In this document: piece after piece, positions 22,322 to 31,387 of the stretch
How the letters are laid out: each line of letters opens with the position of its first letter
Position numbering within the stretch: the first letter of the stretch is position 1
From: Zoogloea sp.
Lineage (GTDB): Bacteria; Pseudomonadota; Gammaproteobacteria; Burkholderiales; Rhodocyclaceae
Assembly: GCA_016703645.1 (NCBI GenBank)
Contig: JADJBR010000007.1
Span: 186,001 to 250,000, forward strand
Direction of reading: 5' to 3'
DNA length: 64,000 bases
Made by a program: the position numbers and the translations under genes
Notes under the pieces: model-generated
The model's input: the letters and a program-made list of their open reading frames with translations, nothing else
Told to the model about the DNA's origin: nothing
Databases searched by the model: none

Positions 22322-22322
22322 C
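22296..22322 (+). terminator. Terminator of the candidate RNA upstream of ppiD
   Basis: AGGCGAAC-GCAA-GTTCGCCT hairpin with a T-run, ending 50 bp before the ppiD start. There is no protein gene in front of it on this strand. Confidence 0.85.
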
Positions 22323-22372
22323 ATTTGTCGTTCAATAGTTCATCCGCCGTATGCAGCAACCGAGGATCCAGC

Positions 22373-24280
22373 ATGTTTGACGCCGTACGCAACAACAAGA
22401 GGATTGTTCAGATCTTCCTGCTTCTCATCACGCTTCCTTTCGCTTTCTGGGGTGTTGATTCCTACGTCAAGAATGCAGGCAGTGGTGGCGAGTTGGCTTC
22501 GGTTGGCGGCACTCCCGTTTCCCAGCTGGATTTCCAGCAGGCCATGCGCGAGCAGCAGGAGCGACTGCGCACCGCGATGGGCGAGAACTTCAATCCGGCG
22601 ATGCTGGAGACGGTCGAGGCACGCAAGGCTGTTCTGGACAATCTGATCAACCAGCGTCTGCTCGCCCTGGATGCCGCTCAGCGGCGTCTGAGCGTTTCTG
22701 ATCAGCAGATGCGGGAGACGATTGCGGGCATTCCTGCATTTCAGGAGAACGGTCAGTTCTCCCTGCCGCGTTATGAGGCAGTTCTCAAGGCTCAGGGCAT
22801 GGGCCAGCCGACGTTTGAGTCCCGTCTTCGCAACGATCTTGCGCTGAAGCAGGTTGTTGCTGCGGTTGCGGAGGGGACGATTGTTTCAGGGGCCTCCGCT
22901 GAGCGCGTTTTCGCTGTTCAGTTCGAGGAACGTCAGGTCAGCGAAGTCCGCCTTGGTGCCCAGCAATACGCCGCTTCCGTCAAACTGGCCGATGGGGCGG
23001 CTCAGAAGTTCTACGACACCAATCGTAGTCGGTTCGAGATTCCCGCCCAGGTTCGTGTCGAGTATCTGGTGCTCAGTCAGGAGGCACTTGCCGGGCAATT
23101 GAGTTTGAGCGATGCGGATCTGCGCAAGGAGTACGACGCCCATCCGGAGCGCTTCCGGCAAGGCGAGGAGCGGCGCGTCAGCCATATTCTGATTCAGGCG
23201 CCCAAGGATGCCGGTGAGGTGGCACTCAAGGCTGCCCGGGAGAAGATTGAAGGTCTGCTCGTGAAGGTGAAGGCCAGCCCGGCTGATTTTGCCAAGCTTG
23301 CCAAGGAGAACTCGCAGGATCCGGGTTCTGCCGAAAGAGGCGGTGACCTGGGCTTCTTCGGACGTGGCGCAATGGTCAAGCCATTCGAGGAGGCGGCTTT
23401 CGGTCTGGCCAAAGAGGGAGACGTGTCGGGGGTGGTGCAGTCGGATTTTGGATTCCACATCATCAAGCTGGCTGGGGTGAAGGCGGAGCAGGTCCGGCCT
23501 TTCGAGGATGTCCGCAACGAGCTTGCGGCCGAGCTCAAGAAGGCTGAGGCTGGCCGCAAGTTTGCGGAGTTGGCGGAAGGCTTCACCAACATGGTGTACG
23601 AGCAGGCAGACAGCCTCAAGCCCGCTGCGGAGAAGTACAAGCTTACGGTTCAGACCAGTGGATGGTTTGCGCGAAATGGCAAGGCGCCTGCGCCCTTCGA
23701 CAACGAAAAGCTTGTCGCGGCCGTGTTTTCCGATGACTCACTGAAGAACAAGCGCAATACCGATGCCGTTGATGTGGGCAAGGGCGTTCTCGTTGCGGCC
23801 AGAGTCCTTGAGTCCAAGCCCGCAGCCTTGCGCCCGTTTGACGAGGTCCGTGCCGATATCGAGAAGATGCTTGTCCAGGAAGAGGCCGCCGTGCTTGCCG
23901 AAAAGGATGGCGAGAAGAAGCTGGCTCAGCTCGTCAAGGGGGACGCAGTGCCCCTCGATTGGGGGGCTTCCCGTCCGGTCAAGCGGATGGAGCAGGGTTT
24001 CCCGCCCGAGATCCTGCGGACGATCTTCCGGGCTCCGGCTGACAAGTTGCCAAGCTACGCGGGCGTAAAGCTTCCCGGCATGGGTTATGTGGTCTTTCGT
24101 GTCGAGAAGATTACCCGCCCGACCGCGGCGGGGGCCGACGATCCCCGTCTTCAGGCCATCAAGAAGCAGTATGCACGCCTGCAGGCCGAGCAGGACTTTG
24201 CGGCCTATCTGTCGGCACTGCGCAAGCGCCATGGGGTGACGGTCAACGCGGCCATGCTGGAGAGCGCCAAGGACAAGTGA
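22373..24280 (+). CDS. ppiD: Peptidyl-prolyl isomerase/periplasmic chaperone PpiD
   Basis: Inner-membrane-anchored folding factor at the SecYEG exit. The 635-residue protein starts at [19 protein letters not shown], giving a short cytoplasmic tail and one membrane helix. A SurA_N-like chaperone region follows, then one parvulin domain ([12 protein letters not shown] ... [21 protein letters not shown] ... [12 protein letters not shown]). The C-terminal part resembles the second, inactive domain of PpiD. I chose the ATG at 22373 because a longer frame would start inside the preceding terminator. Position after hupB and the tRNAs is the usual one. A strong bidirectional terminator follows. Confidence 0.93.
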   Translation: MFDAVRNNKRIVQIFLLLITLPFAFWGVDSYVKNAGSGGELASVGGTPVSQLDFQQAMREQQERLRTAMGENFNPAMLETVEARKAVLDNLINQRLLALDAAQRRLSVSDQQMRETIAGIPAFQENGQFSLPRYEAVLKAQGMGQPTFESRLRNDLALKQVVAAVAEGTIVSGASAERVFAVQFEERQVSEVRLGAQQYAASVKLADGAAQKFYDTNRSRFEIPAQVRVEYLVLSQEALAGQLSLSDADLRKEYDAHPERFRQGEERRVSHILIQAPKDAGEVALKAAREKIEGLLVKVKASPADFAKLAKENSQDPGSAERGGDLGFFGRGAMVKPFEEAAFGLAKEGDVSGVVQSDFGFHIIKLAGVKAEQVRPFEDVRNELAAELKKAEAGRKFAELAEGFTNMVYEQADSLKPAAEKYKLTVQTSGWFARNGKAPAPFDNEKLVAAVFSDDSLKNKRNTDAVDVGKGVLVAARVLESKPAALRPFDEVRADIEKMLVQEEAAVLAEKDGEKKLAQLVKGDAVPLDWGASRPVKRMEQGFPPEILRTIFRAPADKLPSYAGVKLPGMGYVVFRVEKITRPTAAGADDPRLQAIKKQYARLQAEQDFAAYLSALRKRHGVTVNAAMLESAKDK

Positions 24281-24293
24281 TTGGCATGGCATC

Positions 24294-24329
24294 AAAAAAA
24301 GGCCCCGGTTGATCCGGGGCCTTTTTTTT
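24294..24329. terminator. Bidirectional terminator between ppiD and fabI
   Basis: GGCCCCGG-TTGAT-CCGGGGCC flanked by A7 and T8; serves both convergent genes. Confidence 0.92.
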
Positions 24330-24377
24330 GACTTGTGCGCCTAGGGCAGGCGCATTTCGGAGGTCATGGAATCCTGT

Positions 24378-25172
24378 TCAGCTACCTTGGTCGGGGTTGC
24401 CGAGTGCCGTGATATTGAAGCCGCCGTCCACGTACATGATTTCACCGGTAATGCCACTGGCGAGGCTGGAGCACAGGAAAGCCGCGGCATTGCCGACTTC
24501 CTCGATGGTGACATTGCGGCGCAGCGGTGCATTGCGCTCATTAAAGGCCAGCAATTTGCCAAAGCTGCCAATGCCGGAGGCTGCCAGGGTCTTGATTGGG
24601 CCGGCAGATACGGCATTGACGCGCGTGCCTTCGGGGCCGAGGCTGACGGCCATGTAGCGCACGGCCGCTTCGAGGCTGGCTTTTGCGAGGCCCATGATGT
24701 TGTAGTTGGGCATGGTGCGTTCAGCACCGAGGTAGGACATGGTCAGCATGCAGCCATTGCGACCCTTCATCATCGGTCGGGCTGCCTTGGCAAGGGCGGG
24801 GAAACTGTAGGCGCTGATCTCATGGGCAACGCGAAAGGCTTCGCGGCTTGCGCTATCGAGGAAGTCGCCTTCCAGTGCCTCACTCGGGGCGAAAGCGATC
24901 GAATGAACAAGCCCATCGAGACCATCCCATTGCTGGCCGAGCCGATCGAAGAGACTGGCAATTTCGTCGTCGCTCTGCACGTCGCAGGGATATACCTGCG
25001 TAGTGCCGAATTCGGCAGCCATCTTGGTGACACGTTCCTGAAAGCGTTCGTTCTGGTAGGTGAAGGCGAGTTCGGCACCTTCCCGGTGCATGGCTTTTGC
25101 GATCCCGTAGGAGATCGAGCGGTTTGACAGCAATCCGGTGATCAGAATGCGTTTGCCGGCGAGAAAGCCCAT
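24378..25172 (-). CDS. fabI: Enoyl-ACP reductase (NADH) FabI
   Basis: Reduces trans-2-enoyl-ACP in the last step of each fatty-acid elongation cycle; the target of triclosan and isoniazid-type inhibitors. The 264-residue short-chain dehydrogenase has the FabI-type N-terminus ([20 protein letters not shown]). It has [21 protein letters not shown], whose Tyr-x6-Lys supplies the catalytic pair. It is the classical FabI rather than FabV or FabK. It is convergent with ppiD and shares a terminator. Confidence 0.96.
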   Translation of the reverse strand: MGFLAGKRILITGLLSNRSISYGIAKAMHREGAELAFTYQNERFQERVTKMAAEFGTTQVYPCDVQSDDEIASLFDRLGQQWDGLDGLVHSIAFAPSEALEGDFLDSASREAFRVAHEISAYSFPALAKAARPMMKGRNGCMLTMSYLGAERTMPNYNIMGLAKASLEAAVRYMAVSLGPEGTRVNAVSAGPIKTLAASGIGSFGKLLAFNERNAPLRRNVTIEEVGNAAAFLCSSLASGITGEIMYVDGGFNITALGNPDQGS

Positions 25173-25267
25173 GTAAGGTGTCTCCAGTGAATAACCCTTT
25201 AATTATAACGGATGCTTTCTCGGGCGCGCGTTGTCGCGGATTTCAGCACATCCGGTAGACTGAGGAC

Positions 25268-27430
25268 ATGCGCGCGATGACTCGATACCTTGCAAGCTTC
25301 CTCCTGGCTACCATGGCGACAGGCTGTGGCCAGGTCTGGAATGATCCCTATCCGGCAGCCGAGCGGGGCGAGAATATTCTTTATTCCGCCTTCACCCAGC
25401 GTCCCAAGCATCTCGACCCGGTGCAGTCCTACAGTGAGGATGAGGCGACTTTCCTGTATCAGATCTACGAGCCGCCGCTTCAGTATCACTACCTCAAGCG
25501 ACCGTTCCAGCTCGGCACTGCGACGGCCCGGGCGATGCCGGTCGTACGTCAATACGATGAGAGCGGCCATCTGCTGCCCGCAGATGTCGACCCGGCGAAG
25601 GTGGCCCGCAGCGAGTACGAGATTCAGATCCAGCCTGGTATCCGTTACCAGCCTCATCCTGCCTTTGCTACCGATAGTGCCGGAAAGCCGGTCTATCTTG
25701 ATCTTGGCCCGGACGCGCTGGCGGGAAAGCGCAACCTTGGCGACTTCCCGCTGACGGGTACGCGAGAGCTGACTGCCGAGGACTACGTCTATCAGATCAA
25801 GCGTCTGGCCCATCCGAGACTGCATTCACCGGTGCTTGAGCTGATGGGGGACTACATCATCGGCTTGAAGGATCTCCATGCGTTGCTTGTGGCTGGTGAG
25901 AAGGCCAGCAAGGAGAAGCCGGGCTGGATCGATCTGCGCAGTTATCCGATGAGCGGTGTGGAGGTTGTGGATCGCTACACTTACAGGGTCCGGATCAAGG
26001 GCGCCTATCCCCAGTTTCCCTACTGGTTGGCCATGCCTTTCTTTGCGCCGGTCCCCTTTGAAGTGGACCGTTTTTTCTCACAGCCCGGCATGGCCGAGCG
26101 CAATCTGACCCTTGACTGGTGGCCGGTCGGTACGGGCCCCTACATGCTGCAGGAAAACAATCCCAACGCCCGCATGGTGTTGGTGAGAAACCCCAATTAT
26201 CACGGCGAGACCTATCCCTGCGAGGGGGAGGAAGACGACAAGGCGGCCGAACTGCTGAGGGATTGCGGAGAGCCGCTTCCCTTCATCGACAAGGTGGTGT
26301 TTACGCGGGAGAAGGAGAGCATTCCCTACTGGAACAAGTTCCTGCAGGGTTATTACGACGCCTCGGGGGTGTCGTCGGACAACTTTGACCAGGCGGTCCA
26401 GATGGGGGGGCAGGGTGACGTCACGCTCAGCGACGAGATGGTCACCAAGGGAATCCGGCTCAACACGTCCGTGGCGCCGACGGTCATGTACATGGGTTTC
26501 AACATGCTTGATCCGGTGGTGGGGGGCAACAGCGAGCGTGCACGCAAGCTGCGCCTTGCCATCTCGATTGCGATCGACCAGGAGGAGTTCATTGCTGTCT
26601 TCCAGAATGGTCGGGGCGTTCCCGCGATGCATCCGATTCCGCCGGGGATCTTTGGTTACCGCGCCGACAAGGCGGGGATCAACCCCCATGTTTATGACTG
26701 GGTCGATGGTCGGCCGCAGCGCAAGTCCGTTGAGGAGGCCCGGCGCCTGCTGGCCGAGGCGGGTTATCCCGCCGGGCGGGATGCCAGGACAGGTGAGCCG
26801 CTGGTGGTCAATCTGGACACCACGGGCAGTGGCATGGGCGACAAGTCCACCGTAGATTGGCTTTCCAAGCAATTCCGCAAGCTGGATGTTCAACTCGTGG
26901 TTCGTGCGACGGATTACAACCGCTTTCAGGACAAGATCCGCAAGGGCAATGCGCAACTGTTTTACTGGGGGTGGAATGCCGACTACCCGGATCCTGAGAA
27001 TTTCCTGTTCCTGCTTTATGGCGCCCAGGGCAAGGTAAAGAGTCAGGGTGAGAATGCGGCCAACTACGAGAACGCCGAGTACGATCGCTTGTTCGAACGC
27101 ATGAAAGCCATGCCCGACGGCCCCGAGCGGCAGGCGATCATCGAGCGCATGCTGGGCATTTTGCAGCATGACGCGCCGTGGGTTTGGGGGCTGTACGAGA
27201 AGGCCTACACCTTGCAGCATGGCTGGCTGCTCAATCGCAAGCCGGGCAAGATCATCCGTAACAGTCTCAAGTATCAGCGCATCGATGTGGCCGAGCGTCA
27301 GCGCCTGCGGGCGGAGTGGAACCGGCCAGTGGTCTGGCCGTTGATTCTGGTGGGCTTGCTGGGGGCGGTGGTGGTGGCACCGGCGGTGATTCACTATCGG
27401 CGCAGGGAACGGGCCGGGGCTGGCGGCTGA
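25268..27430 (+). CDS. Lipoprotein substrate-binding protein of the peptide/nickel ABC family, with a C-terminal membrane helix
   Basis: A 720-residue SBP_bac_5-family protein. The N-terminus is a lipoprotein signal (LASFLLATMATGC, Cys at about residue 20). The body has the family's layout, including YWLAMPFFAPVPFEV, VGTGPYMLQENNPNARMVLVR-type strands and VQLVVRATDYNRF. The C-terminus adds a hydrophobic helix (WPLILVGLLGAVVVAPAVI) followed by a basic tail (HYRRRERAG), so the protein is probably held in the inner membrane at both ends. No permease or ATPase genes lie beside it. The ligand is probably a peptide or similar compound but cannot be read from sequence. Confidence 0.8.
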   Translation: MRAMTRYLASFLLATMATGCGQVWNDPYPAAERGENILYSAFTQRPKHLDPVQSYSEDEATFLYQIYEPPLQYHYLKRPFQLGTATARAMPVVRQYDESGHLLPADVDPAKVARSEYEIQIQPGIRYQPHPAFATDSAGKPVYLDLGPDALAGKRNLGDFPLTGTRELTAEDYVYQIKRLAHPRLHSPVLELMGDYIIGLKDLHALLVAGEKASKEKPGWIDLRSYPMSGVEVVDRYTYRVRIKGAYPQFPYWLAMPFFAPVPFEVDRFFSQPGMAERNLTLDWWPVGTGPYMLQENNPNARMVLVRNPNYHGETYPCEGEEDDKAAELLRDCGEPLPFIDKVVFTREKESIPYWNKFLQGYYDASGVSSDNFDQAVQMGGQGDVTLSDEMVTKGIRLNTSVAPTVMYMGFNMLDPVVGGNSERARKLRLAISIAIDQEEFIAVFQNGRGVPAMHPIPPGIFGYRADKAGINPHVYDWVDGRPQRKSVEEARRLLAEAGYPAGRDARTGEPLVVNLDTTGSGMGDKSTVDWLSKQFRKLDVQLVVRATDYNRFQDKIRKGNAQLFYWGWNADYPDPENFLFLLYGAQGKVKSQGENAANYENAEYDRLFERMKAMPDGPERQAIIERMLGILQHDAPWVWGLYEKAYTLQHGWLLNRKPGKIIRNSLKYQRIDVAERQRLRAEWNRPVVWPLILVGLLGAVVVAPAVIHYRRRERAGAGG

Positions 27431-27472
27431 GCGTGGCGCTGCCCCGGGTGCGGTAGCTTGGTACCCGATTGC

Positions 27473-28099
27473 TCAGCGGGACGGGAGCAGGCCTTCCGAC
27501 TTCAGTTTTCCCCCCACCAGGGTGATGAGCTCTTCGACCACTTGGGCGGATGATCTTGGATTGAGGGTTTCACTGACGGCAGTCCATACCGGCTTGCCTT
27601 CCGGCAGGCGGTACAGCAGGGTTTCAACGACCACCGTGGTGTTATCTACGGTATAGGCCGGCGTGGTGTAGACGTAGGGGTAGAAACTGTAGAAGGAACC
27701 AAAGCGGGGGCCGAAACGCCGGAACATCGGATCGTAGGCGTATTGGGTCTGAGCGGGCACGACGGTCTGGGACTTGTCCACCGAGACCAGTCGGGAGAGC
27801 AGGGCAGCATCAAAACCCTGTTCTTTCAGGCGGGCCCGGACTTCCTCGGTTTCAAGCTTCGGGTCAAGGTTGAGGGTGTGGCCGGCCGTGGCGCTGGTGC
27901 CCGGGGGGATCGACTGCAGCACCCGGTTCTCTGCCATTCGGCGCAGGTTGTCGTCCTTGACCGAAACAAAGACCACCAGCTTGCGCGGAGTGGTACCCAA
28001 GTCGGTCTCGTCACGCCAGGTGGACCTGAGGGTTGAACTGGCGCATCCCGCGAGCAGGATTCCTGCAACAAGCAGGGCGATGATGCGTTGAAGTGTCAT
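27473..28099 (-). CDS. Conserved lipoprotein (DUF4136-like)
   Basis: A 208-residue lipoprotein with a clear lipobox (LLVAGILLAGC, Cys at residue 19). The mature part resembles small envelope lipoproteins of the DUF4136 type: an N-terminal strand/helix unit (KLVVFVSVKDDNLRRMAEN), then an aromatic-rich stretch (FGSFYSFYPYVYTTPAYTV), and a C-terminal segment beginning VVVETLLYRLPEGKPVWTA. It lies convergent with the binding-protein gene, 42 bp from its stop. The function is unknown. Confidence 0.65.
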   Translation of the reverse strand: MTLQRIIALLVAGILLAGCASSTLRSTWRDETDLGTTPRKLVVFVSVKDDNLRRMAENRVLQSIPPGTSATAGHTLNLDPKLETEEVRARLKEQGFDAALLSRLVSVDKSQTVVPAQTQYAYDPMFRRFGPRFGSFYSFYPYVYTTPAYTVDNTTVVVETLLYRLPEGKPVWTAVSETLNPRSSAQVVEELITLVGGKLKSEGLLPSR

Positions 28100-28159
28100 G
28101 GCGGTCTCCGGTGCCGGATGTTCTGTGCATCGCGTCAGACCGCAAGATTAGCCCAGGAT

Positions 28160-31100
28160 TCAATGAAAATCCCGGCTTCGTGCCGCGAGCCGGCCTAGCT
28201 GGCTCGAGCGGTCGACGACCCGCTTGGCATAGAGATGCACCACGCTGCCCTGGCGGGTGATCTGCCCATAGACGCCCAGCAGGCGTGCACCCAGCAGAAT
28301 CTGCCGATCTGCCTCGAGGAGCTCCGGCCGGACGATCACATTGACCCAGCCGGTTTCGTCTTCCAGGGTGACGAACATGGTGCCCTTGGCTGTGCCCGGG
28401 CGCTGGCGACAGGTGACGATGCCGGCGGCCCGGGCCAGCTTTCGATCAGGGCAGATGGCGATCTCGGCGGCGCTCAGGAAGCGTTCTGCACGCAGCAGGC
28501 CACGAAGAAAGCTGAGGGGGTGGCGTCCCAGGCTGAAGCCCAGCCGTGCGTAATCGGCGATCACTTCCTGGGTCTCATCGGGGGCCGGCAGGGGGGGCAT
28601 GGTCTCGGGAACGGGGATTTCCCGGAGGAGCTCCGGTGCGGCCTGGCAGCCGGCAGCGGCCCAGCACGCCTGATGACGATGGCCCGCCAGCGTCTGCAGG
28701 GCCCCCGCGTTCGCCAGTGCCCGGAGCTCCGCGGCAGACAGCGCGGCACGTCGGGCCAGATCCTCGACATCCTGAAAAGGGTGTAGCTGTCTGGCTTTGG
28801 CAATGCGTTCGGCCGCTTTGCGGTTGAATCCCTTGACCAGACACAAACCAAGGCGGGCGGCCGGATGCGCGGGGTCGGAGGAGGAGGGTACCTGGGTACA
28901 CTCCCAGTCACTCCAGGCCGCATCTGCCGGCAGCACTTCCACGTGATGACGACGGGCATCCTGGATCAGTTGGGACGGACCATAGAAACCCATGGGTTGG
29001 CTGTTGAGCAGCCCGCACAGGAAGGCGGCAGGTTCGAAGCATTTGATCCAGGCTGATACGTACACCAGCAGGGCGAAGCTCGCAGCGTGGGATTCCGGGA
29101 AGCCATAGCTCCCGAAGCCCTGGATCTGGCGTCCCAGGGCTTCAGCAAAATCGGCGCTGTAACCCCGGGCCAGCATGCCGGCAGCGAGCTTGTCCTGATA
29201 GCGGGTCAGTTCTCCCTTGCGGCCCCAGGCGCCCATGGCCCGGCGTAGCTGGTCGGCCTCGCCGGCCGTGAAACCGGCTGCAACCATGGCCAGCTGCATC
29301 ACCTGCTCCTGAAAGATCGGCACGCCATGGGTTCGGCGCAGCACCGGCTCGATTTCGGGCTGAGGGTAGATGATTGCTTCTCCCCGGGCCAGTGTGTCCC
29401 GGGCCGTGAGGTAAGGGTGAACCATGCCGCCCTGGATCGGACCTGGCCGCACGATGGCGACCTCCACCACCAGATCGTAATAGCAGCGTGGGCGCAGGCG
29501 CGGCAGCATGCTCATCTGGGCCCGGGACTCGACCTGGAAGACGCCCATGGCGTCAGCCTCGCAGAGCATGTCGTAGACCGCCGCCTCGTTCCGGGGGATG
29601 TCACTCATCTTGAAGGTGCACTGCCGCCATTCCCCGATCAGCGCCAAACTGCGGCGGATCGCGGACAGCATGCCGAGGGCGAGCACGTCCACCTTCAGCA
29701 GCCCCAGCGTTTCCAGGTCATCCTTGTCCCACTGGATGACGGTGCGGCCTTCCATGGCTGCATTTTCCACTGGCACCAGCTCGGACAGGGGGCCCCGGGA
29801 GATCACGAAACCGCCCACGTGCTGGGATAGATGCCGGGGAAAGCCGATGAGTGCATTGGCCACGTCGAGTAACAGTTTGATCCGCGGATTGTCGGGGTCG
29901 AGGCCTGCTTCGCGAATTCGTTCGGGGGCGATCCGGAGCCCATCCCACCAGGCCAGACGGCGGACGAACTGGTCTAACTGGCTGCTATCGAACCCCAGTG
30001 CGCGGCCCGCGTCGCGCAGGGCGCTGCGCGGACGGTAGCGGATCACGGTGGCGGCCAGGGCGGCCCGATCGCGGCCATACTTGGTGTAGATGTACTGGAT
30101 GACTTCTTCGCGCCGGTCGTGTTCAAAATCCACATCGATGTCAGGTGGTTCATTGCGCTCCCGGGAGATGAAACGCTCGAACAGCAGGCTGGCTTCAGCC
30201 GGTGCCACTTCGGTGATTCCCAGGGCGTAGCAGACGACGGAATTGGCTGCCGATCCCCGCCCCTGGCACAGGATGTCCTGGCTGCGGGCGAAGCGCACGA
30301 TGTCTTCGACCGTGAGAAAAAAGGCCTCGTAACGCAGCTCGGCAATCAGGGCCAGCTCCTTGTCCACCTGCTGGCGGATACCCTCCGGCAGAGGGGCGTT
30401 GCCGGAGGCCCAGGCCGGGTAGCGACGACCCAGCCCCTGTTCCACCAGGGCCCGTAGATGACTTGCAGCCGTAGCTCCGGGAGGGACGATTTCTTCCGGG
30501 TACTCGTAGCGCAGCGTGTCCAGGTTGAAATGGCAGCGTGCCGCGATCCGCAGGGATTCGGCCAGCCATGCCGCCGGATGGCGCAGACCCAGCACTTCAC
30601 GGGGCAGTAGATGCGCCTCGCAATTGGGGGCCAGACGATAGCCGGCTTCGTCCAGACTGCAGCGGTGACGCAATGCCCCCAGCACATCGGCCAGGGGCCT
30701 GCGTTCCGGGCTGTGCATCAGAGGCGCACAGGTGCTCACTACCGGGATGTCAGCCCTGCTGGCGGCATCGCTAATCCAGCGGCAGCGCCAGGCGTCGTCA
30801 GGCCCCAGGGGCAGGGAGGCCGCCAGCCAGCTTGAACCCGGAAAGCACCCGGCCAGCCAGCGGGCATCGGCGGCTAATGCATCGATTCCGCCATCGGCCG
30901 AATCAGGGGGGAGCAGCAGGGCCAGGCAACCGGGCACACCGCCTGCCAGATCGCTGCGTTGCAGGTGATAGGCACCCTTTGCGGCGGCGCGTCGCCCCGT
31001 GCTGATCAGTTTGGACAGGCCACCATAAGCTGCCCGGTCGGTGGCGATCAATACCAGCCGGGGTCCATCCGCGAGCTGTAGTGACGTGCCGATCAAGAGT

Positions 31101-31303
31101 TGCAGGGCATCCGGCTGCTGCCGCCATTGGGCGTGGGCCCGGACCACGCCGGCCAGGGAGCATTCGTCGGTGATCGCCAGGGCTGAGTAGCCCAGGGCGG
31201 TGGCCTGGGCGACCAGCTCCTCTGGATGCGAGGCGCCCGTCAGAAAGCTGAAGTTGCTGCGGCAGTAGAGTTCGGCAAAACACGGAGGGGAGGATGGCTT
31301 CAT
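28160..31303 (-). CDS. dnaE2: Error-prone DNA polymerase DnaE2 (ImuC)
   Basis: Second C-family DNA polymerase alpha subunit, used for SOS mutagenesis and translesion synthesis. The 1047-residue protein has the PHP domain (from AELYCRSNFSFLTGASHPEE), the polymerase core with GRGSAANSVVCYALGI and the catalytic aspartates of PPDIDVDFEHDRREEV, and a C-terminal OB-fold (GIVTCRQRPGTAKGTMFVTL). The usual partners imuA and imuB are not next to it. A LexA box lies 7 nt upstream of the chosen ATG (31303, MKPSSPP). That start has no Shine-Dalgarno sequence, so a leaderless mRNA is possible. An in-frame ATG at 31330 has a GGAAG site but would put the LexA box inside the coding region. Confidence 0.92.
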   Translation of the reverse strand: MKPSSPPCFAELYCRSNFSFLTGASHPEELVAQATALGYSALAITDECSLAGVVRAHAQWRQQPDALQLLIGTSLQLADGPRLVLIATDRAAYGGLSKLISTGRRAAAKGAYHLQRSDLAGGVPGCLALLLPPDSADGGIDALAADARWLAGCFPGSSWLAASLPLGPDDAWRCRWISDAASRADIPVVSTCAPLMHSPERRPLADVLGALRHRCSLDEAGYRLAPNCEAHLLPREVLGLRHPAAWLAESLRIAARCHFNLDTLRYEYPEEIVPPGATAASHLRALVEQGLGRRYPAWASGNAPLPEGIRQQVDKELALIAELRYEAFFLTVEDIVRFARSQDILCQGRGSAANSVVCYALGITEVAPAEASLLFERFISRERNEPPDIDVDFEHDRREEVIQYIYTKYGRDRAALAATVIRYRPRSALRDAGRALGFDSSQLDQFVRRLAWWDGLRIAPERIREAGLDPDNPRIKLLLDVANALIGFPRHLSQHVGGFVISRGPLSELVPVENAAMEGRTVIQWDKDDLETLGLLKVDVLALGMLSAIRRSLALIGEWRQCTFKMSDIPRNEAAVYDMLCEADAMGVFQVESRAQMSMLPRLRPRCYYDLVVEVAIVRPGPIQGGMVHPYLTARDTLARGEAIIYPQPEIEPVLRRTHGVPIFQEQVMQLAMVAAGFTAGEADQLRRAMGAWGRKGELTRYQDKLAAGMLARGYSADFAEALGRQIQGFGSYGFPESHAASFALLVYVSAWIKCFEPAAFLCGLLNSQPMGFYGPSQLIQDARRHHVEVLPADAAWSDWECTQVPSSSDPAHPAARLGLCLVKGFNRKAAERIAKARQLHPFQDVEDLARRAALSAAELRALANAGALQTLAGHRHQACWAAAGCQAAPELLREIPVPETMPPLPAPDETQEVIADYARLGFSLGRHPLSFLRGLLRAERFLSAAEIAICPDRKLARAAGIVTCRQRPGTAKGTMFVTLEDETGWVNVIVRPELLEADRQILLGARLLGVYGQITRQGSVVHLYAKRVVDRSSQLGRLAARSRDFH

Positions 31304-31310
31304 GGGTTGA

Positions 31311-31326
31311 CTGTATAAATAAACAG
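31311..31326 (-). promoter_or_regulatory. LexA (SOS) box of dnaE2
   Basis: CTGTATAAATAAACAG (top strand) matches the CTGT-N8-ACAG LexA consensus exactly. It sits immediately before the dnaE2 start, where it would cover the -10 region (TATACA on the minus strand). Confidence 0.9.
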
Positions 31327-31387
31327 TCATTCAATCAAGTCTTCCTTCCCTCTCCCCGTGTAGGCCGGAGATCGTGCTCGTCCGGGG

